Part shown: one piece after another, positions 25,473 through 36,437 of the stretch
Numbering within the stretch: the stretch's first letter is position 1
How the letters are laid out: the number at the start of each line of letters is the position of its first letter
The notes under the pieces: model-generated
Database searches by the model: none
What the model was told of the DNA's origin: nothing
The model's input: only the letters and a program-made list of their open reading frames with translations
Made by a program: the position numbers and the translations under genes
Assembly (NCBI GenBank): GCA_964035545.1
Contig: OZ037773.1
Location: 9,140,751-9,204,750, forward strand
Reading direction: 5' to 3'
Source of the DNA: Bugula neritina
Taxonomy: Eukaryota; Bryozoa; Gymnolaemata; Cheilostomatida; Bugulidae
Length of the DNA stretch: 64,000 bases

Positions 25473-25680
25473 GAGCAGCCGTGATCTAGAGGTTGAAGTG
25501 TTTGCTTTGTGAACACGAAGGCATGGGTTTGAACCCAGACAAAGGTCATTAGTGATGTTAGGAAGAGCATCTAGTCATAATTGCTCCTGTGCATCATTTA
25601 AATAAGTGCTCAGCCCGATTTAACAAAAACTCTTTCTATCAGAGGTCTCTCACAGGGATAGTGACTACAAACTTGCGCGA
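25473..25680 (+). mobile_element. tRNA-derived SINE, best copy
   Basis: A pol III A box (GTGATCTAGAGG, about 25481) and B box (GGGTTTGAACCC, about 25525) are spaced as in a tRNA-derived head. They are followed by TAATTGCTCCTGTG and a tail containing CTTTCTATCAGAGG and ATAGTGACTACAAA. The tail is shared with three other copies in the window. Confidence 0.75.
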
Positions 25681-25689
25681 GTTTTGTTA

Positions 25690-27195
25690 CATTTAATTTT
25701 AGTTGGTAAAATATAACTATAAATAACAATAAACACTATTCATATTGTTTAAACCTGAGAAATTAATAAAGCTAATTTATAAATAGAAGTGGCATATGTG
25801 CACTCACTGCTGCACTTCACAGAGTATTGTAGACCCATTATATGCAATTAATCTAAGCACTCAAAACTTATGAGATCCATTTAGAGCAGCTGCTACCATT
25901 ATGTGAGACTCAAATGATTCAAACTTCTTCAAAGTATGGTCTACTGTGACACTTAGAGTTGCACGCAATTAATCAGCTAAAGTTATTTCACAGTGTCATA
26001 TATATGATGCAGCTTTAAGATTAAACATTACAATATACAACGCAACAATAATTTAGCAAACCTCCGTCTCCGCTAGCTAGTTTACTGTGGCAACGCACAG
26101 TGAGTTATAATTTGTCAGAGTGTTGCAGAGTCAGGAAATTGTATAACAGTTAAACAACTTAAATTGGTGTTCTGCAGATTATGCTAAATATGTAATTACT
26201 AAAACGAGCTGATGCTTATAGTAAGCTATTGCTTTTAGCATTACATACATGCTTATAGGAAGTGCTTAGCGTGACTTTAAATTTGTGTTAAAGAGGAAGA
26301 AAGTGCAGAACATTGACTTACTTAATAATTAAAATATTATTGTCTACCTTGACCAGAGTTATGACTATAACTGACCAAACAGATTATGGAAACTCTATCA
26401 CTACATCTCTATGCTTCACATAACTCAAAGCAACGAAAACATACATCACAGACGCCATTGCTATTCTATTTATTTTACAATGCTCTTTTCAAAACTAACT
26501 ATATAAATTAGATTAGAGATATTACTCATGAAACTCATCAAAATTACAACTATATATGCCAGTTACCTCCATGCAACGACATCTATATATGCAAACAGTG
26601 GGCAATAAAGCTTTCTTTTGTCTCTAATTGTTCAGACAGCTATGTTTGCTTATTGATTAAGTTGTATAGTGCTACTTAAGTCATTTCAATAATAATATTA
26701 TTATAAACTGTTATTGTTGCATGTGCTGTGTTTTACAATGTAAATAAAAGCTATTTAAAAAAACTATTGCAGTGCATGAAAACATTTACCGATGACAATT
26801 GATTATTGTTTACTATATGTATTTTAAATTTTATGTTGTGATATATTATAGCTTCACATATGGTTTTGTTCATTTTATATACAATAACTAAAAGTATATC
26901 CAACAAAGCTTATCAAAATTATATCCTGAAGACCTTGAAAATGCTTACAGTCATGATAGTTAAAAGCCTATACATGTATAACAATATTGATATTATGTTT
27001 TGTAAAAATGCCTTCTTCCCCAAATTAGGCAGCGATATGGCTGAGAAAAGCTAATACACATCTTGGCAACATTAAAATAATTACAATATGTATAGATTAT
27101 ACAAATTTATGGTAAACTTTAAGTGCAGTTCAATGCAAAATAGTTTCAGATTGTGGCTTCTTGTTTTATTGAAGACTTATAATTCTTCTTAATTT
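25690..27195. other. gene-free spacer
   Basis: AT-rich DNA. Short open frames (for example 26860-27054) show no recognisable protein or splice context. Confidence 0.45.
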
Positions 27196-27843
27196 CTAAA
27201 TCCGAACTACTCTCTCCTGCATCTTGTTCAGTCCATACACCACTGACCTCTTCTGGACCTTGTTCAGTCCATACACCACTGACCTCTTCTGGACCTTATT
27301 CAGTCCATACACCACTGACCTCTTCTGGACCTTGTTCAGTCCATACACCACTGACCTCTTTTGGACCTTGTTCAGTCCATACACCACTGACCTCTTCTGG
27401 ACCTTATTCAGTCCATACACCACTGACCCTGATGTCTCCTCTGTAAGTGTATAAGTAGTTCACATAAAAAGCAACATATCATATCTCATATATACACAAA
27501 ATATAAAATGCAAATCATCACATTACTTGTTATTGTTATGGTATGAGTCATGATTGCTTTTTTTTAACTGCACCTGATGACCTTAAAATAATAAATCAGT
27601 CAATACTTCTGCATGGCTTATATAATGAGCCATGCATATGCGTCTATATGGCTATATGTCAGATAAAACATATTTAAAAGCACTAAGATGTAATAGGTAA
27701 CCAAAGACAAAATCATGCTTAAACAAGCCCGATTTTGGTCTGTTTAATCATTTGTTTAGCCTAAAATTAAACTAAAACTTACCAAAAGAAAACAGACAAA
27801 AAAGTAGCATAATCATGAGCCAGCAAAAAACTTGAAGCTTCAT
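27196..27843 (-). CDS. secreted peptide gene B: multi-copy peptide precursor, six 12-residue units
   Basis: Minus-strand exon 1, 27843-27783 (61 bp, donor GTAAGT), and exon 2, 27440-27196 (acceptor ACTTACAG), join in phase 1 to 101 aa. Exon 1 is a signal peptide (MKLQVFCWLM, then a hydrophobic run). Exon 2 begins EETSG and then carries six head-to-tail units SVVYGLNKVQKR. The last unit reads KMQER and is followed by VVRI and the stop. The Lys-Arg at the end of five units is the classical prohormone-convertase site, so the precursor could release several copies of a decapeptide SVVYGLNKVQ. No C-terminal amidation Gly precedes KR. The KxQKRS core is also found in peptide D (KIQKRS). Neuropeptide, pheromone or defence peptide are all possible. 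Confidence 0.75.
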
Positions 27844-28084
27844 CTTTCTCAAAATGTTTCCTAAAGTTAGTCAACAATTAATAGTATTTGTTATAATAAT
27901 ATTAGATAACGCAAAACTTTGCTGAACTATAAGTATATTATATTCACACTTAAATTTTACTCTAAGTTTGAAAAATTCAGTCTATAATACAACACACATT
28001 AACTTTGCAAATTTTTAGTTGATAATCTGAATATGTAAGTATGGTAGGTTTGCTGAAAAACTGAGATCTCAGATCTGAAAATGG

Positions 28085-28094
28085 CTTTATATAT
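28085..28094 (-). promoter_or_regulatory. candidate TATA box upstream of peptide gene B
   Basis: ATATATAAAG on the minus strand about 240 bp upstream of the coding start, placed like the TATA box of gene A. The 5' UTR exon was not resolved. Confidence 0.35.
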
Positions 28095-28349
28095 GGCTGC
28101 CTGATGACAGTATAATATAAAGACTGTTGGGCATTGTTATATGACTACTATAGATCACGCTGTACATCTAATTACAGGTAGCCAATGAAATACTTAGAGC
28201 TCATGCTGTAAGGGTGACCCTAAGTACGCTATTGGTAGTTCCACTACAATTAGAAACAGTCTATAATATACATATATTATAGTTATTTCTGTACAAAAGC
28301 ATAATTGCCGTCATATATCTGCAGTATATATGAATGCACATAATAGTAT

Positions 28350-28620
28350 CTGTGTCAGCACTGATGCTGAGTGGCACAGATGCTGTATGCTGAATGCACA
28401 GATTCAGGCCAGAACTCTACTTTTTGTCTATTGCTAACAGTTTATATTTCTCACAAAACTCAAACTCAAACTGTAACCTTTATTGTCCAAATAATTGTTA
28501 CAGTTTTGTGGGAAATATAAACTGTTGGCATTAGGCAAAAGGTTGAGTTGTGGTCTGCATCTGTGCAAGCAGCATACAGCATCCTTGCTGACACAGTAAC
28601 AATTAATTGGACAATAAAGT
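28350..28620. repeat. imperfect inverted repeat (foldback) of about 270 bp
   Basis: CTGTGTCAGCA and GCACAGATGCTGTATGC in the left half are complemented by GCATACAGCATCC and TTGCTGACACAG in the right half. A nested pair (CAGTTTATATTTC...CAC with GGAAATATAAACTG) lies at the centre. Confidence 0.7.
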
Positions 28621-29819
28621 TTAAGTTGCCTGCATCTTTGACAAGAGGAAAATTGAGCTGCACTAATTCATTAATCCAAAAACTGCCAGTAAAAAGTTAT
28701 TGCTATAGTTTTCACAAACAGCTTTCATCACACACTATAGTTTTCTTAAAGCTACAAAAAAGTTCCTGCAACAACATCATTATATGCTTTTCTTTCATCT
28801 ATAAATGCGGGCTCATATTTGATGTTGATAAAATTATATTTTTCTACATCAATCATATACACAGCTCACAGTTGTATACTCAGTACTATACATATATTAT
28901 ATACTATGTATAGCAAAATGAGAAAAATTATTGTTATATTATATATAAGTCATTAGCCTTTACTAATTGTGTTTTTGGTTTCAAAGTTTAAATATGCATT
29001 CAGGCATAAAAAGTGATAAACACTATAATAATTGACATTGATGTTAGAGTATTAGATGTTTATAAAATTTCTGGGAAAATATTTTGGCACAAAAACATAT
29101 TATGATGCTTTTATAACACTAAAAAATATGTCCTACTATAAAAACAGAAAATATTTTGGCATAGCTATAGCTATCAGAGTTTTCATCAATATTCATATTG
29201 AAACTACAATTTATACACATTTATTATAGATTGTCATCTGCTTTGATATAAGCTCTGTAAGGTGCCTTATGTATAGGTTCCACTTTCTGAACAAAAGTTA
29301 GCCAGTTTTAGGTAATAACTGAGCTTTTCTTCAGTATTTTAAAGCTTTATTAATGTGTTCAAAACAATTAGATACCAAGTTGACTGCATGGGTTCACCAG
29401 CAATTATGAGCTTAATTTTTATTATGAAACTAAATTTTGACCAATAGGCATTATTTTTTATTATTATTACTACACAACTTTAAAATTGTTTTTTGCTATA
29501 AAATAATTTATATTATTTAGCTTCAGCTGTTTTAATTAACTGTGTTTTTAAAGTATAAACCATTTTTTTTGAGAAATTGCTGACAATTGCATGTTTTGGC
29601 AATATGTTATAATTTTGGATAATTATAATATAATAAGCAATTTATAGCAAAATTTGCTTCCAAAATATATTTAACTATACATTTCAAAAGTATTTTTCAA
29701 TTTACATTCAATTACTAGTGTATTAGGAGTTTGCACAGCATTTTTCTTTGCTTTTTAGCTAAATTAGTACTTGTATTTTATAGATTTGCCTAAGTAAAAA
29801 ATAGAAATGCTCTATAGTA

Positions 29820-29820
<1 letters not shown>

Positions 29821-29868
<48 letters not shown>
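29821..29868. repeat. (TA)n microsatellite
   Basis: Uninterrupted TA run followed by GTCTATGCC. Confidence 0.95.
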
Positions 29869-29871
<3 letters not shown>

Positions 29872-30534
29872 ATGCCAAACGAATTATTTTGCATAGTTTT
29901 AATTTTTTTAACTTATATAACTGATTTTTTTTATAATTCACAGACATTGCCAATTTTTTCATAATTATAGCTCTAATATGCATTAGCATATAATTTGCAT
30001 TTCAAATTTTCACAAATTGCCAAAAAATTAATTTTAAGCAGAATTTTTGACCTGCAATTTTATAACATTCAGTGCATGTATATAGCAAAACATGCAGCCA
30101 AACATTTCAAGCTCCGTGAATTGAAATCAAATTAATAGTGAAAATTTAACACACTTCAAAGAGAATTCATAATTTCAAGTTTAATTAATTATAAAATTTA
30201 AATTGGCTGGGTCAAAAATTAAGGATTAACTGATCATCTAATTAAAATTCTTTGTGAATAACAAAATAAAAAAATATTTTTTCAATCTTAATGCTAAATT
30301 TATTATTCACTATTGTTCTGTAAAATAAATGTGTGTGATAAAAAATAGACTAATATTATATTTTCTGATTACGTTGCAGATTACTACTCCATTAGCCTAA
30401 TATTTTTACATTATAAAGTTAATCTAAATGATTTTTGTTATCATGAACATACAATGCTGTAAGATTCTATGGAAGTCACTTTTCCAGCTACTTATAAGCA
30501 GTGGCACTTTTAAACAAGATTCATTCTTCCTGAG

Positions 30535-30770
30535 TCACATGACAAGTGTCTCAGTAAGTCACATGACAAGTGTCTCAGTAAGTCACATAACAAGTGTCTC
30601 AGTAAGTCACATAACAAGTGTCTCAGTAAGTCACATAACAAGTGTCATACTGGATCACATGACAAGTGTCTCAGTAAGTCACATAACAAGTGTCTCAGTA
30701 AGTCACATGACAAGTGTCTCAGTAAGTCACATAACAAGTGTCATACTGGATCACATGACAAGTGCATGGG
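30535..30770. repeat. 24-bp minisatellite, about 10 units
   Basis: Unit GTCACATGACAAGTGTCTCA plus GTAA, in two main variants (ACATGAC/ACATAAC). A rarer variant ending ATACTGG occurs twice at an interval of four units, so the array shows a higher-order pattern. The unit length is a multiple of three, so open frames run through it (SHMTSVSV on +), but no start, signal peptide or splice context was found. Confidence 0.85.
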
Positions 30771-32866
30771 TTCTCCAAATTGCTGAAAAGCTTTATTATT
30801 ATAGTGCCAAAAGTTTTTATATATATATAATATATATAGAAAGCCTACAAAACTTAATTGTATATACCAGACTGATATAATATATAACACGACTGAATGC
30901 TTTTTATAACTAATATTTTAAAGTTATTACTTTCCTTTACTTTTTTAGAGTAAATTTAATATCTGTGCAGCTAATCTAGCAAAAATGCCAGCATGCATGG
31001 AGGCTTTAGATTAATAGGTTTTTTTCTATATATTGAGCGGAAGTTTTCTAAGGAAACTTTCAAAGTCTCTTTATATATAACATACCATCAATTGATGATC
31101 GATATCATATTGCATAATAAAAACTAGAGGAGCAAACAAATCAATATACTAATTATTTTACAGCTATGACAGATGTCACACTGAAGTCTCCAAACAGGTG
31201 GTAGTCTTTCAGTCATTGAATTCTTCTTCACGTAATGTCACAACTTTGCATATTTATCACTTTGATGAAAATAAATTATTATTGGCTCAAATTCTAGTTT
31301 AACTCAGAAAAAGAATTTTCAACAACATATAATAATAATGAACTGTTACCAGGATATAAATGATTACTGAATATACCAGAAATTATTTGACACTAGAATA
31401 TTATAATATATATTGAGTGCCAAGAAAGTCAAAAGCTTATTAATTTGTAACACTGAAACTTACCAAAGTTGTTTATATAGACAAGACTATTATGATGATC
31501 ACTATAAAAACTGGAAGAAACTTTATAGCTGCAGTTTCGTTATATATGGAGTGTTGAATGAAAGAAAGTTTACTCTTTTATACTGCACTTCATATAATGC
31601 TCATACTAAAGCACTGATAGTCATCATTAAAAAAAATTGAGTAATTTTTTTGTCAAATATTCAGTATATTTGTAAAAAATAGTATAACTAACATCTCAGA
31701 GTTGCCTCTACTGTTAAGGTTTACTATTCAGAGATAGTATTTTTCACTTAAACTTAGCTTCAACTTTGCTCAATTTTTGTACATTATAAAGCTTGAAATA
31801 TACGCACAGCATATATACATGTATTTATATATATATACATGATTTTATGAGCGGTATAATTTATAATATTCAAGAGTAATATCTTAAAACAATGTGAATA
31901 AGCATTAAATTATTACATTTCAGAGTTATCTTCTTCTATTTATTTTTACTATTACAGTGTGACCACTGAGCGGACAACTCTCGAATATACTCTGCTTTAA
32001 AAAGTATAATAAAGATTATACCAATGTTTTGTTACGTTATTATTTAAATTCTTAAAACTTATTGTTGAAGCTATTATCTTACTTTTAACAAAATATTTTT
32101 TAATTGCATATGTAAATTATGAAACCACAAAAATGTCTTCTAATCTTTTACAACTTTTCAGTATTTTTCAATAGCAAATGCATATTCAACTAAGAGTAAA
32201 CCTTCTTTAACTAGGCTGTTCATCATTTATAGTTTGATCAAATTTCATAGCAAGACAAGTTAGTTTTGGTTTTGAAATTGACATGTTTTTTCAATGTATA
32301 TAGCATAGATTTAGTTTTATTATAGCTAGCCGATGACAATTAGTCTTTAAGTTTGATAACAAAGTTTAAAATTCAAATATGTTACTTAAACTGGATGATG
32401 CAACTTCAATTGCAAATGACATTTGGACCAAAACATTAATCTAAATTTATAAGTTTCTGATATTTCTCTAAATGCAATTTTTAGCTTAAATTTATTAAAT
32501 TACTATATATTATTTAGGCTAACATGGAATTATATATCAACAGCTTGCATGTATATATTTCTCCAAAACTTCTTTACTAAATGAAGATTATAAGAGAGGT
32601 TAAGATGTAGTTTTTGGAATGCCATAATTATGAAGTTTTGGAGTAAGTGATGTTTTGAAATGACTAAAGTAACTTTTGAGAATGGCTTAAAAGTTTTGTT
32701 TCATTTGTTTTAATAATAAAACTTGTTATTTAAGAATTTGCTAAAGTTGAGATATGAAAACATTAAGTTGTAATGTTAAGCTCTCACATAAATATACTGC
32801 AAGTTTTAATAAGCAGCATTATAAAAATTTATGCTAGTCTATAATTTGCGTGACATCTGTTTGCAG

Positions 32867-32955
32867 AAAGCGATTATAGAGAAGGGCGATTACGGAATGG
32901 ACTTCAGTTGGCTATATGGGAGGTACTCCACGAAAACTGCAATGAGCTCTTCTAG
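32867..32955 (+). other. possible mature-peptide exon of an orphan or decayed family member
   Basis: Behind a good acceptor (CTGTTTGCAG) the phase-1 frame reads ESDYREGRLRNGLQLAIWEV and on to a stop at 32953-32955, about 29 residues. That is the size and phase of the second exons of genes A-D. The expected 61-bp signal exon 200-400 bp upstream is absent. Only ATGAAGTTTTGGA before GTAAGT (32630-32642) is seen there, which could be a deleted relic or chance. Confidence 0.25.
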
Positions 32956-33131
32956 CAAAGTTCACTCTGTCACCAACATTTCAGTATTTGTTATGTCTTG
33001 TAAAATAATGAACTATAATATATAAAATGGTATATTTTGTTATAATACTCTTTAGCTTCTTGTGTAAAAATGATTACTTTAAACTCATTTCTCTAGAAAG
33101 TGAGTTTGTATATGGTAACGTAATTAGTAAA

Positions 33132-33133
<2 letters not shown>

Positions 33134-33169
<36 letters not shown>
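33134..33169. repeat. (TA)n at left edge of the Penelope-like element
   Basis: AT dinucleotide run directly joined to the element end (CTTTACGAGCTAGC). Confidence 0.95.
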
Positions 33170-33171
<2 letters not shown>

Positions 33172-33173
33172 TT

Positions 33174-33675
33174 ACGAGCTAGCAATTTAATTATAAATAG
33201 GTATACGAGAAACATTGTTGATTTATTACTTTATTATAGGTAAAATAATTCTACTAATATTTCGGGTACCACTGTACCCATCTTCAGAGTAGCAATGAAT
33301 GAAATTCAAAAATTATTATGTTACGTTAGACGTTATGCATGACACAAAGAATAGAGAGTGGCAGTTATTGTAAATTATTGAAACTTAGGGAGATAATCTT
33401 ATTTTATATATTACGCAGGTCAAAAATTAATTATACTGATTGTTTTGCATAAAAAATAAATTAGAGTTGACAAAAAAAAATATAGATATCCAAGTATAAA
33501 TAGCAAGAATTAGTGAAACTATGCGAGAGTTGAGTAGTGTGGAGCTATTGATATAGTTTTAGTGGTATGGAGTAATTTTGTTTATTAAGTTGCGGTTTTA
33601 TTTGTTTAATGTAGAGAGCTTCGGCTACTTTTCGATGGTGGATTCCTTTAAATGAATGATTTAAAACTGTTACAT
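33174..33675 (-). repeat. Penelope LTR-like repeat, copy 1
   Basis: Nearly identical to 35937-36437. A visible difference is one A in a poly-A run (33472-33480 against 36235-36242). Contains the 3' end of the coding region and a hammerhead-like motif. Confidence 0.9.
33251..33292 (-). ncRNA. hammerhead-ribozyme-like motif, copy 1
   Basis: On the minus strand: stem I CTACT, core CTGAAGA (fits CUGANGA), hairpin stem II GGGTAC/GTACCC with loop AGTG, then GAAA, a very short stem III (ATAT) with U before the cleavage point, and AGTAG closing stem I. Known Penelope-like elements carry hammerheads with minimal stem III. An extra U lies between the core and stem II, so activity is uncertain. Confidence 0.55.
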
Positions 33676-34909
33676 TGTCTATTGATATGTTTCCATGATT
33701 AGTGGTGGAAGAGTGTTGATAAATTTTGGAATTGATGTCATGGCAGTGTTCATGGATCCTGTGTGATAGGCGACGTCCGGTTTCGCCTACATATGTTTGT
33801 TGACAGGTAGCTTCAGGGCAGGTTATTTTGTAGACTAGGTTGTGAATGTGTTCTTTATTGGTTTTATCTTTGAGATTAAAATGTGAACTTAAGGGGGTTC
33901 CTTTAAATATAATCCGGGCATTGAGTTCATTTGAAAAAGAGTCTGTAATTAATTTATTGAGGGAGCGGATTAGTTTTTCTCCTGTTACTCCTTTATAAGG
34001 CAGCTGGAGTAAAATGTGTTTCCTGTTGTCTTTTTCACTAAGTAGTCCGTCACCAATGTTGTTAATAGTTTTCTCTATTACATATTTAGGGTAACCATTT
34101 TTATGTTCAAAAACATTTCGAATATAGTTAAGTTCTTGGGTCTTAAGTGCTGGAGTAGAACAGATTTTATTAGCCCTTAATACTAGTGACTTGAGTGTGC
34201 TTAGCTTCCACGTTTTTAGTGAGAAAGAGTTCCAATGTAAATATGTATCGTTATGTGTTGGTTTGCGGAATACTGTGGTTTCTACTGAGCTATTGTGTCG
34301 CAAAACTGTAACATCCAGAAAGGAAAGTGATTTATTGGTTTCTAGTTCGTGAGTAAATTTTATGTTAGGATGAAAATTATTAAGTGTGTTGAGTGTTGTG
34401 TTAATATAATCCGGGTCTATTGTTGCAAATGTGTCATCTATGTATCTCACCCAAGGTGACATTGAATTCAATTTTGGTAATACTTTCTGTTCTAGTTTTG
34501 TCATGAATATATTCGCAATTATTGGTCCTAGAGGAGATCCCATAGCAACACCATCCGTCTGTGTATAAATGATATCGTTGAAAGTAAAGTGAACTTGTTT
34601 TGTACAAAGGTTGAGTAAGTTTATCATTTTCTTCTTTGGTATAGTTGTTTGGATTCGTTGTTTCTCATAAATATCAGTTATGATTGCTGAAATCGTGTAG
34701 TCAAGTGGTACAGAAGTAAAGAGGGAAACAACATCAAATGATATCAGTTGATGGTTTGCTGGAATATGAAGTTGCCGTATATTATATGTAAGAAAACTAT
34801 CGGTTGATTCGATATTACTTTCAGATTCACTAAGTGGTTTTAGCATTTTGGCCAGGTATTTCGCAAGTTGGTATGATGCAGTGCCTATGTTAGAAATTAT
34901 TGGTCGCAT
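33545..34909 (-). CDS. Penelope-like reverse transcriptase with C-terminal GIY-YIG endonuclease
   Basis: 454 residues. Starts in the RT fingers (RPIISNIGTASYQLAKYL), with SFDVVSLFTSVP (RT motif A), GVAMGSPLGPIIANIFM (motif B) and the catalytic WVRYIDDTFA (motif C, YIDD). The C-terminal part has a GIY-YIG nuclease: VYKITC ... TYVGETGRRLSHRIHEH. The protein copies RNA from a nicked target end in known Penelope-like elements. The true start is in the upstream frame; the ATG here lies just after the frameshift. Confidence 0.9.
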   Translation of the reverse strand: MRPIISNIGTASYQLAKYLAKMLKPLSESESNIESTDSFLTYNIRQLHIPANHQLISFDVVSLFTSVPLDYTISAIITDIYEKQRIQTTIPKKKMINLLNLCTKQVHFTFNDIIYTQTDGVAMGSPLGPIIANIFMTKLEQKVLPKLNSMSPWVRYIDDTFATIDPDYINTTLNTLNNFHPNIKFTHELETNKSLSFLDVTVLRHNSSVETTVFRKPTHNDTYLHWNSFSLKTWKLSTLKSLVLRANKICSTPALKTQELNYIRNVFEHKNGYPKYVIEKTINNIGDGLLSEKDNRKHILLQLPYKGVTGEKLIRSLNKLITDSFSNELNARIIFKGTPLSSHFNLKDKTNKEHIHNLVYKITCPEATCQQTYVGETGRRLSHRIHEHCHDINSKIYQHSSTTNHGNISIDNVTVLNHSFKGIHHRKVAEALYIKQIKPQLNKQNYSIPLKLYQ

Positions 34910-34920
34910 TTGTAGCTTCT

Positions 34921-35979
34921 CTATATACCGTCTCCTTGTTTGAGTTTGTGTATTTTGGCCATCCCGTAAAATTTCCCAGGTGCTGAACCTGTTGGATATA
35001 TCCTTTTGTAGTCAGTGTCAGAAAAATGTTTTTTGATACTACGCAATTCTAATTGTATTCGATTTTCAATGGTTTTTGTTGGATCTGTGGAACATGTTGA
35101 AAATTTTGGTGTATTTAGTATTTTTAAACATTTGTTGATGTAATCCTTCTTATTCATGACAACAGTACCTTTTCCTTTGTCTTGTTTAATTAATGCAATA
35201 TCCTTATTATTTTTCAATTTCTTTAGAGCATCATCAAAATATTTTGGCATCTTAATCTTTATAAATTTGGAGTACGTATCTAAGAGTTTACCTTTAATTA
35301 CTTCAAGCTTATCTTCAGATACTTGATGTTGATTTGAGGAAATTTGTTGGTAGAAAGATTCGAGTTGTGATTTAATATGAATATTGTTGGTTTTTGTAGG
35401 AATGTGTACATCTAATCCTCTGGCAATAGCTTGTTGTTTTTGATTTGTAAGTTGAATTGAAGAGAAATTGTGTAGGCTTTTCATAGTGTCTAATTCTTGA
35501 GCTTTAGGGTCTTGAATGCAGTTTCGAAGTTGCTTAATTTTTCGGTCATGTTTGCAATGAATAAATTTGCGTTCCTTTAAAATACGAGAGGTTATTCTAC
35601 TTATAAGGACTAGATAAAAAAGCAAACTTAATTTCTTTTGAAGATATTGCTTGACTTCATTGATAGATTGTTGTGCCTTCTTTTCCTGGTAGTGTTTGTT
35701 CTTTAATTCCTGTTCCATAATTAGTTTCGAAATTTTAGTTTTTAATTTGTAGTTCTTACCAGGAATAGACAATTTCACTTGAGAAAATGTAGGAGATAAA
35801 GATTCTCTTTTGCAAATTAGAATGTAATTTATGTCAGCTTTGATCTTTGTTGATTTAATCTTGAGTGATTCGTAACGTCTTGCTGATAATCTCATTTGTC
35901 GCCCGTGTTTCTCTTCGATTAATTTAAATATATCGTTACGAGCTAGCAATTTAATTATAAATAGGTATACGAGAAACAT
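34921..35979 (-). CDS. N-terminal part of the Penelope-like polyprotein, separated by a frameshift
   Basis: 352 residues, Lys-rich and helical, ending FYGMAKIHKLKQGDGI and a stop. The FYGxxKIHK block is the standard segment just before the RPIISN block of Penelope RT, and that continues 11 bases further on in another frame. The original protein was therefore continuous and a small indel broke it. The start lies in the second LTR-like repeat. Confidence 0.8.
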   Translation of the reverse strand: MFLVYLFIIKLLARNDIFKLIEEKHGRQMRLSARRYESLKIKSTKIKADINYILICKRESLSPTFSQVKLSIPGKNYKLKTKISKLIMEQELKNKHYQEKKAQQSINEVKQYLQKKLSLLFYLVLISRITSRILKERKFIHCKHDRKIKQLRNCIQDPKAQELDTMKSLHNFSSIQLTNQKQQAIARGLDVHIPTKTNNIHIKSQLESFYQQISSNQHQVSEDKLEVIKGKLLDTYSKFIKIKMPKYFDDALKKLKNNKDIALIKQDKGKGTVVMNKKDYINKCLKILNTPKFSTCSTDPTKTIENRIQLELRSIKKHFSDTDYKRIYPTGSAPGKFYGMAKIHKLKQGDGI

Positions 35980-36437
35980 TGTTGATTTATTACTTTATTA
36001 TAGGTAAAATAATTCTACTAATATTTCGGGTACCACTGTACCCATCTTCAGAGTAGCAATGAATGAAATTCAAAAATTATTATGTTACGTTAGACGTTAT
36101 GCATGACACAAAGAATAGAGAGTGGCAGTTATTGTAAATTATTGAAACTTAGGGAGATAATCTTATTTTATATATTACGCAGGTCAAAAATTAATTATAC
36201 TGATTGTTTTGCATAAAAAATAAATTAGAGTTGACAAAAAAAATATAGATATCCAAGTATAAATAGCAAGAATTAGTGAAACTATGCGAGAGTTGAGTAG
36301 TGTGGAGCTATTGATATAGTTTTAGTGGTATGGAGTAATTTTGTTTATTAAGTTGCGGTTTTATTTGTTTAATGTAGAGAGCTTCGGCTACTTTTCGATG
36401 GTGGATTCCTTTAAATGAATGATTTAAAACTGTTACG
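35937..36437 (-). repeat. Penelope LTR-like repeat, copy 2
   Basis: Direct repeat of 33174-33675. Supplies the start of the N-terminal ORF. Confidence 0.9.
36015..36056 (-). ncRNA. hammerhead-ribozyme-like motif, copy 2
   Basis: Same sequence and fold as copy 1, in the second direct repeat. Confidence 0.55.

Larger units (their letters stand above)
28621..33133. other. gene-poor AT-rich region
   Basis: Apart from the (TA)n run, the 24-bp minisatellite and one possible peptide exon listed separately, no gene could be supported. Confidence 0.45.

Noticed and set aside
27224-27454. Plus-strand repeat frame (SPYTTDLFWTLF units)
   Set aside because: Antisense shadow of the minus-strand peptide B repeat; lacks a signal exon and splice context, while the minus frame has both.
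30428-30880. 150-aa plus-strand frame over the 24-bp minisatellite
   Set aside because: The N-terminal part is not a convincing signal peptide and the body is simply the minisatellite.
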